From contig NC_087062.1 in NCBI RefSeq assembly GCF_963678635.1, positions 29,040,833 to 29,104,832 on the forward strand: a stretch of 64,000 nt of DNA, in the 5' to 3' direction. Positions 59,125 to 64,000 of the stretch are shown piece by piece. Origin of the DNA: Symsagittifera roscoffensis (lineage: Eukaryota > Xenacoelomorpha > Acoela > Convolutidae). A model generated the notes under the pieces. That model did not search any database and was not told the DNA's origin. It saw only the letters and a program-made list of their open reading frames with translations. Position 1 is the first letter of the stretch. Each line of letters opens with the position of its first letter. A program made the translations under genes and the position numbers.

Positions 59125-60717
59125 TTTCAAATTTTTCGCAAATGCCAAATGCCGCAGAATCACTACAGATGACAATGAATCCATACCTCATGGGTGGATC
59201 ATCAATAACATCAAATAAAACCACTGATGGTACTCACAGGAACAGACCCTGAATATTCTGTAGAAGATTATTTACATGCAGTACAGCAAATTTATTTTAA
59301 ATATAGGACCTGAACCAATTAATACACCACTACATCAAAATTGGATACATAGACGCACAGCATTGATACAATCAATCTTAGATGGCGCAGCTCAAAAATG
59401 GTTTTCAGTATTACCTAGAAATAAAATCAGACTGGAAAAGACTTACACAAGAATTTTCAAAAATGTTTGACTCCGAAAGAAATAAACAACACCAAAGAGT
59501 TTTATGTAATGAAATTCGCAGATTACCAAAAGAAACCATCAAACAATTAGCAGTACGTATCGAAACACTAGTTCGAAAAGCATATTCACTTAATACACAT
59601 GACTATAAAAACACAAAAATGACAGAAATTTTAATGATGACCTTAACACCTCAATTAAGGAAAATAGCAATAAAAAAGAGAGCATCTCATCCTTCTTCAA
59701 TTCGAGAGCCAGATTTAGATTTTCAAAAACTAGTTGACAAACTAGAGAAAGCAGAAATCACAATGAAACTTGAAGAAACAGAAAATCTAAAACTACAATA
59801 TGTTAATCGAATTGAAACAAACACTACACATATAAATAACATACAGGAATCAGATACAGACCTAGTTGAAAAAATCACTGAAATACTAAATATTTATGAA
59901 AAACACCCAAATTTTAAAGGCAAACCATCTTTCAAAAAATGGTGTAACTATTGCCGACGATATGGACATAGTATTTCCGAATGTAGACAAAAACAACAAG
60001 ATAACCAAAACAAACCTCAAAAGCATAAAGAACCAAATAAATCGTTCTATCAATATATGAAGAAAGATCAAAACCTTCCAAACAGAAATGTATATAGTAA
60101 CAACAGTTCAGGAAAACCACTTCCGAACAACACCAATTACACAAGGAATCAATCACCATATAACTCAAGTTATAGAGTAAGATCACCAGAGCGAAGAAAC
60201 ACAGAATTCTTCACAAAATAATTATAATCGATCAAATAGCGAAATAACTATTCGAGATCAACTTCCAATGCAACACAATTTGTTTCTAGATCCAATTCCC
60301 AAACAAACCCAAGAAACAAACACTATTCCAATAATCAATCACGAAACTCATCATATAACAGAATTAGAAACTATTCACATAATCGAAATAGAAGTTATTC
60401 GAACAATCGAAATCAGAATTACCCGAACAATCGATCCAGAAATAACTCATATAATAGATCAAACTATCACAGACCAAATGACAATTATCAAAACAGATCA
60501 CGGAATAATTCACAAAATCGAAGTTCAAGTTATGGTAATCAATATAGAAATTATTCCCAGCCACCACATAGGACTAATAACCATTATAAAAATTCTAAAC
60601 AGCGATACAGAAGTAGTACACCAAAACATCAAAGACATATTAATCAAGTACAGTCAAAGGAAGAAACAACATCAGACCCCCCAGGTATTGATGACACAGG
60701 AAGTAACGAACTATAAC
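59125..60717 (+). pseudogene. Gag of the AT-rich element with zinc knuckle and RNA-binding tail
   Basis: Early part (59276-59470) reads NWIHRRTALIQSILDGAAQK, a capsid-type block. A frameshift near 59400 moves to 59382-60221, with RRLPKETIKQLAVRIETLVR and a perfect zinc knuckle CNYCRRYGHSISEC (C-x2-C-x4-H-x4-C) at about 59942-59983. After stops at about 60219-60237 the same frame continues as an Asn/Arg/Ser/Tyr-rich tail (NYPNNRSRNNSYNRSNYHRP) to about 60717, probably RNA-binding. Confidence 0.75.
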
Positions 60718-60719
60718 TA

Positions 60720-62144
60720 AATCAAATAAACTGTGGATCATCAGATACAGAAAGTGATACAGAAAATACCATCTCCGTAAATATGATAACAGTCGAAAAT
60801 GACTACGAACCTATCATATATGAACAACCTTTTACATCACATATATATGAAAATCAATTGGAACTCCTTCACAATTCTTATATTGAACCCATCAATACTA
60901 CACAAACTGCACAAGAAATAAACGAAAATAACACTGTAAATAAACCCGATGAAAATGACAAAACAAAATGTTTAACCACAAATCATATTTATCAAAAAAT
61001 ACAAAAAGAACAACCCAGAGAAAAAATTTGGACAGTACCATTTCTCTTAGAAAGTCCGAGAAACAAAGAATTTCAACCACCACATCTTGAAATTGATTTT
61101 TTTATTGATTCAGGAGCAGAATCAATAATAATTAATATTCCCACATGGAATGAAATCAAAACATTAGATCCAAAATTAACACCTCTTGCAACCTCTAGTA
61201 ACTTAGCAACAGCACAAGGATCAACATTAGTAAATTATGGAAAAATCCAATTATTCCTCCTCCCCACAAGAACAATGGAGCAAAATAAAAATCTAAACAA
61301 ACCATTTAAACAAATATTTCATATCACTGATATTAAACACAATATCATTGGCATAGCATTTATATCAAAATATAAACCAACAATCAACATCTTGAATAGT
61401 ATAATACTGATCAAAGATAAGTACACAAAAACAAAAAATACAGCTCTAACATTTTTTCAAAGATTAAATAAACAACCACCATTCTTCTCAAAATTTGATC
61501 CAACTTATAAGCAACAGCGGAAACACCTCAAACCACTATCAGGAAATATATATAATTTTTCAATAACGCAAGTTCTTCAATATGATAAAAGTCAAAATAA
61601 ACAACAACTTTTTATGTCAGACTTTGAGTTTAAACCTATTCACAAGTTTTTCAAAATCACAATTTCATCTATAAAATATTTGAAAAACACGAATTCAGAC
61701 ATCATTTCGCTACACGTGTATAACAATACACCGTATCAAGTAACATTACCCTTAGGACTTTTAGGATATTGCAAAACAAACGCTACAATATCACCCGTAC
61801 ATGAAAAAGCATACAGCGTAAATAATATACTCCAATTATTAGATATTTGTCAATCTACAATTCTTAACGAAGAACTATCCATAAATAACATAATAAGCAA
61901 TGAAAAGAGAAACACAGATTATTTCACAAAAACACCATATTTTAAACCAACATTCAATATAACAAATTACACAAAAAAACAACAACAATTTTTAACGATG
62001 TTTAACTTTGAACACTCACAAATTACACAAACCGAATTTGACAAATTAGCAAAACAACTGTTAAATTATTCAACAGTCTACGCAACATCAAAATTTGATG
62101 TTGGGAAATTACAGCTCATCACTACATCTCCCGTTAAAACCTGA
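60720..62144 (+). pseudogene. Protease region of the AT-rich element pol
   Basis: A 453-codon frame from the ATG at 60783, open back to the stop at 60718. It holds FFIDSGAESIIINI, with the retropepsin-type DSGA (Asp109 from that ATG), and later IFHITDIKHNIIGIAFISKY, the usual end of such proteases. The following 250 residues lead to RT. The frame is lost at about 62110, where RT sequence continues in another frame. The protease itself looks intact. Confidence 0.8.
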
Positions 62145-62724
62145 CGCAGTTTTCAAAAAACAAAGAGCTAGTAAAGTACCAATTCAATTACACGACAAAG
62201 TAAATAGATTACTTGATATTTTAGAACAATACAAAGTTATCTCACCAGTAAACAAAGAAGAACAACCGAAAGGTAACACATTTATTAACCCTGTTATCAT
62301 CCTAGCAAAAGGAGAATCATTAAAAATAGTTTTAGACGCTAGATACCTCAATTCACTAATAGACGAATCAAAATGCAATTGGCCTATTGAACCAATACAA
62401 GTTATTTTAACAAAAATAAACGGAAAATACTTTACAACCGCAGATATGAATAGTGCATACAATCAAATGCCACTAGATAAACAATCACGACTTTTAACAC
62501 AATTTGTTATTGGAAATCAACAATATGAATTCAACCGCCTATTCTATGGAATATCCATAGGACCAGCAGCTTTTTCAGCTTTTATGAGCAAAATTTATAG
62601 ACCACTAATACTTAAGAAAAACGCAATCACCTATTTAGTCGATGTTTTTATGCAATCACAGACAAAAGAAGAAATGTTTACAGTTTTAGAAAATATCATA
62701 AAATACTTCAGAACGAAAATCTGA
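62095..62724 (+). pseudogene. RT of the AT-rich element with a changed active site
   Basis: Carries LHDKVNRLLDILEQYKVISP, ILAKGESLKIVLDARYLNS, TTADMNSAYNQMPLD (first catalytic Asp), and FNRLFYGISIGPAAFSAFM. The catalytic box reads YLVDVF where Tyr-x-Asp-Asp is expected, so the first Asp of the pair is Val. A frameshift at about 62700 then ends the frame; the thumb continues in the next one (KAAPDKSHFFLTRVKFLGHN). Confidence 0.85.
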
Positions 62725-63134
62725 AGGCCGCCCCCGATAAATCACACTTCTTTTTAACACGAGTTAAATTTTTAGGACATAATATAGAAAGAAACACAAT
62801 CTCTCCATTAAAATCACGCATTGATGCTATTCAAAGACTTCAACCACCAACAAACAAAAAGAAAATCCAAGAATTCATTGGAATGTTAAATTTCTTAAGC
62901 AAGTGCGTTTACAAAATGCAATTATATTTAATACCGTTCTATAATATCCTCAGACAACAAAATAATTTTGAATGGACTACTGAACATCAAACACGATTTG
63001 AAGAAATTAAAAAAATTCTAACTGAACAAATTTCAAACACAGTTCCAGATCCAAATCAACCATTCTATGCAATGTGCGATGCTTCATTTTGGCATCGGCG
63101 CAGCATTACTACAATCACACAGTGGTACAAATAA
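62710..63134 (+). pseudogene. RT thumb and start of RNase H, AT-rich element
   Basis: Reads DKSHFFLTRVKFLGHNIERN, then KKIQEFIGMLNFLSKCVYKM, FEWTTEHQTRFEEIKKILTE and FYAMCDAS, the first RNase H Asp. One base is missing right after DAS, so the listed frame ends in unrelated residues at 63134. Confidence 0.8.
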
Positions 63135-64000
63135 ATTGAACCTTATATCAGCAAATTCCCGATTATTCACTCAATCAGAGCTACGAATCTCAAATCGAAT
63201 GAGAGAATGTACAGCTATAATTTATACACTTACAGAATATGAATTTCTGATACTTGGATCAAAACATCCAACATTTCTATTCACAGATCATAAACCAATC
63301 ATTTTTTTCTTTACACAAAAGTCAAATCCCAATCACCGAGTTTATAGATTTCAATTAATTCTAATTAAATTTCCAAACTTACTTATAATTTGGACAGCAG
63401 GAAAGAATCTTGCATTACCAGATACATTAAGTCGAAATACACCACCTGAATTACTTACACGAAAAACTACAGTTGAAATACCCAAAAATATAAAATTTTA
63501 CCTTACAAAAGACGAAACATCACCCCGACTAGAATTCAAATATGCAGTAAAAACTGACATTGAAAAATCACAAATAAATCACCTACAACATTTCCCACTT
63601 TACTTAGATTGCCAAAATAATCACTACGAAGTTGATCTACTTGGAACATCAACTTTCAAACCGATTCCATACTCACAATGGATAAAAAATTACACCCAAC
63701 AAAAACGAATAAAACACTACTCGCATAAAAAAGACCTTTTTCCGTTAATTGAAAAAGAAAATTTAACTGATAAAATAAATTTATCAGGACCACAAACAAA
63801 TGATTTAAAATACACAATAAATCAAGTTTTTGACCTCCATGACCCACTTGACACAATTCCCTTATCTAAATTAGAAATCGAAAATATTTTTCTCCCTCCA
63901 ACAGATAAATTTACAACTAATATCTTGAAACAATATCAAAATCTTGACCCAGTAATTAGACAACTAAAATCATGGCACAAATACAAAACTAAGCCCGTAA
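63092..64000 (+). pseudogene. RNase H and following pol segment, open to the window end
   Basis: From about 63092 the frame GIGAALLQSHSGTNKLNLIS continues RNase H: MRECTAIIYTLTEYEFLI, LFTDHKPIIFFF (Asp of TDHKP), and ALPDTLSRNTPPELL, the last RNase H block. The remainder, NIKFYLTKDETSPRLEFKYA onward, is the linker towards integrase and stays open to base 64000. Confidence 0.8.

Larger units (their letters stand above)
56957..64000 (+). mobile_element. AT-rich Ty3/gypsy-like LTR element, copy Y (runs off the window end)
   Basis: Plus-strand order: ORF A, ORF B, ORF C, gag with a zinc knuckle, protease, RT, RNase H and a following pol segment; integrase would lie beyond base 64000. Several frameshifts and stops, and a changed RT active site, mean it is dead. 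Base composition is much poorer in GC than the giant element, so the two are unrelated families. Confidence 0.8.

Noticed and set aside
60268-60720. 150-codon Ile/Thr-rich plus-strand frame
   Set aside because: Another frame of the same stretch gives the Asn/Arg/Ser/Tyr-rich tail expected after a gag zinc knuckle and is in phase with gag, so this one is a shadow.

Overview
The window is metazoan genomic DNA. The host sequence is AT-rich, a trypsin-family gene is split into exons, and transposable elements fill almost everything else. BEL/Pao elements, which are known only from animals, support an animal, probably an invertebrate; I cannot name the species. No rRNA, tRNA or CRISPR array was seen.

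Layout. 1-13650: three decayed BEL/Pao copies on the minus strand, two of them apparently sharing an LTR. 13798-15222: two minus-strand exons of a trypsin-like serine protease, carrying the Ser and Asp regions. 14188-16622: a family of about 220-bp inverted-repeat MITEs, including an inverted dimer and a nested pair, both with 8-bp target duplications. 18473-22972 and 49022-49114: an old, broken Ty3/gypsy element on the minus strand, cut inside gag by the next element. 22973-49021: a 26,049-bp LTR retrotransposon on the minus strand with 916-bp LTRs that differ at only two positions I could find. 49537-51327: MITE remnants and an AT-rich foldback. 51791-52123: first exon of the protease (signal peptide and His region). 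52173-52372: a run of 200 N. 52373-64000: two copies of an AT-rich LTR element, head to head, both inactivated.

The giant element is the most striking object. In its own 5'->3' direction it carries a 5' LTR, a 1.5-kb leader with 70-bp repeats, a GTCTTGGGACA-type minisatellite with a truncated gag, a second copy of both (3,066-bp tandem duplication), and an intact 2,935-codon gag-pol. Gag-pol has two CCHC knuckles, protease, RT, RNase H and a DD35E integrase, and ends in what looks like a macro domain. Next come a 2,263-codon ORF with an SGNH/GDSL-hydrolase domain plus a second degenerate SGNH-like unit, and a 680-codon ORF that follows in the same frame after a single UAG. The whole element, LTRs and untranslated parts included, is strongly enriched on its sense strand for the hexamer CTTGAG.

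The three protease exons share strand and order (His at 52 kb, Asp at 15 kb, Ser at 13.9 kb). The simplest reading is one gene whose first intron has grown to about 36.6 kb, mostly through the old Ty3 element and the giant element nested in it. All coordinates come from reading by eye; LTR and TIR ends should be good to about 1-2 bases, splice sites are less certain.
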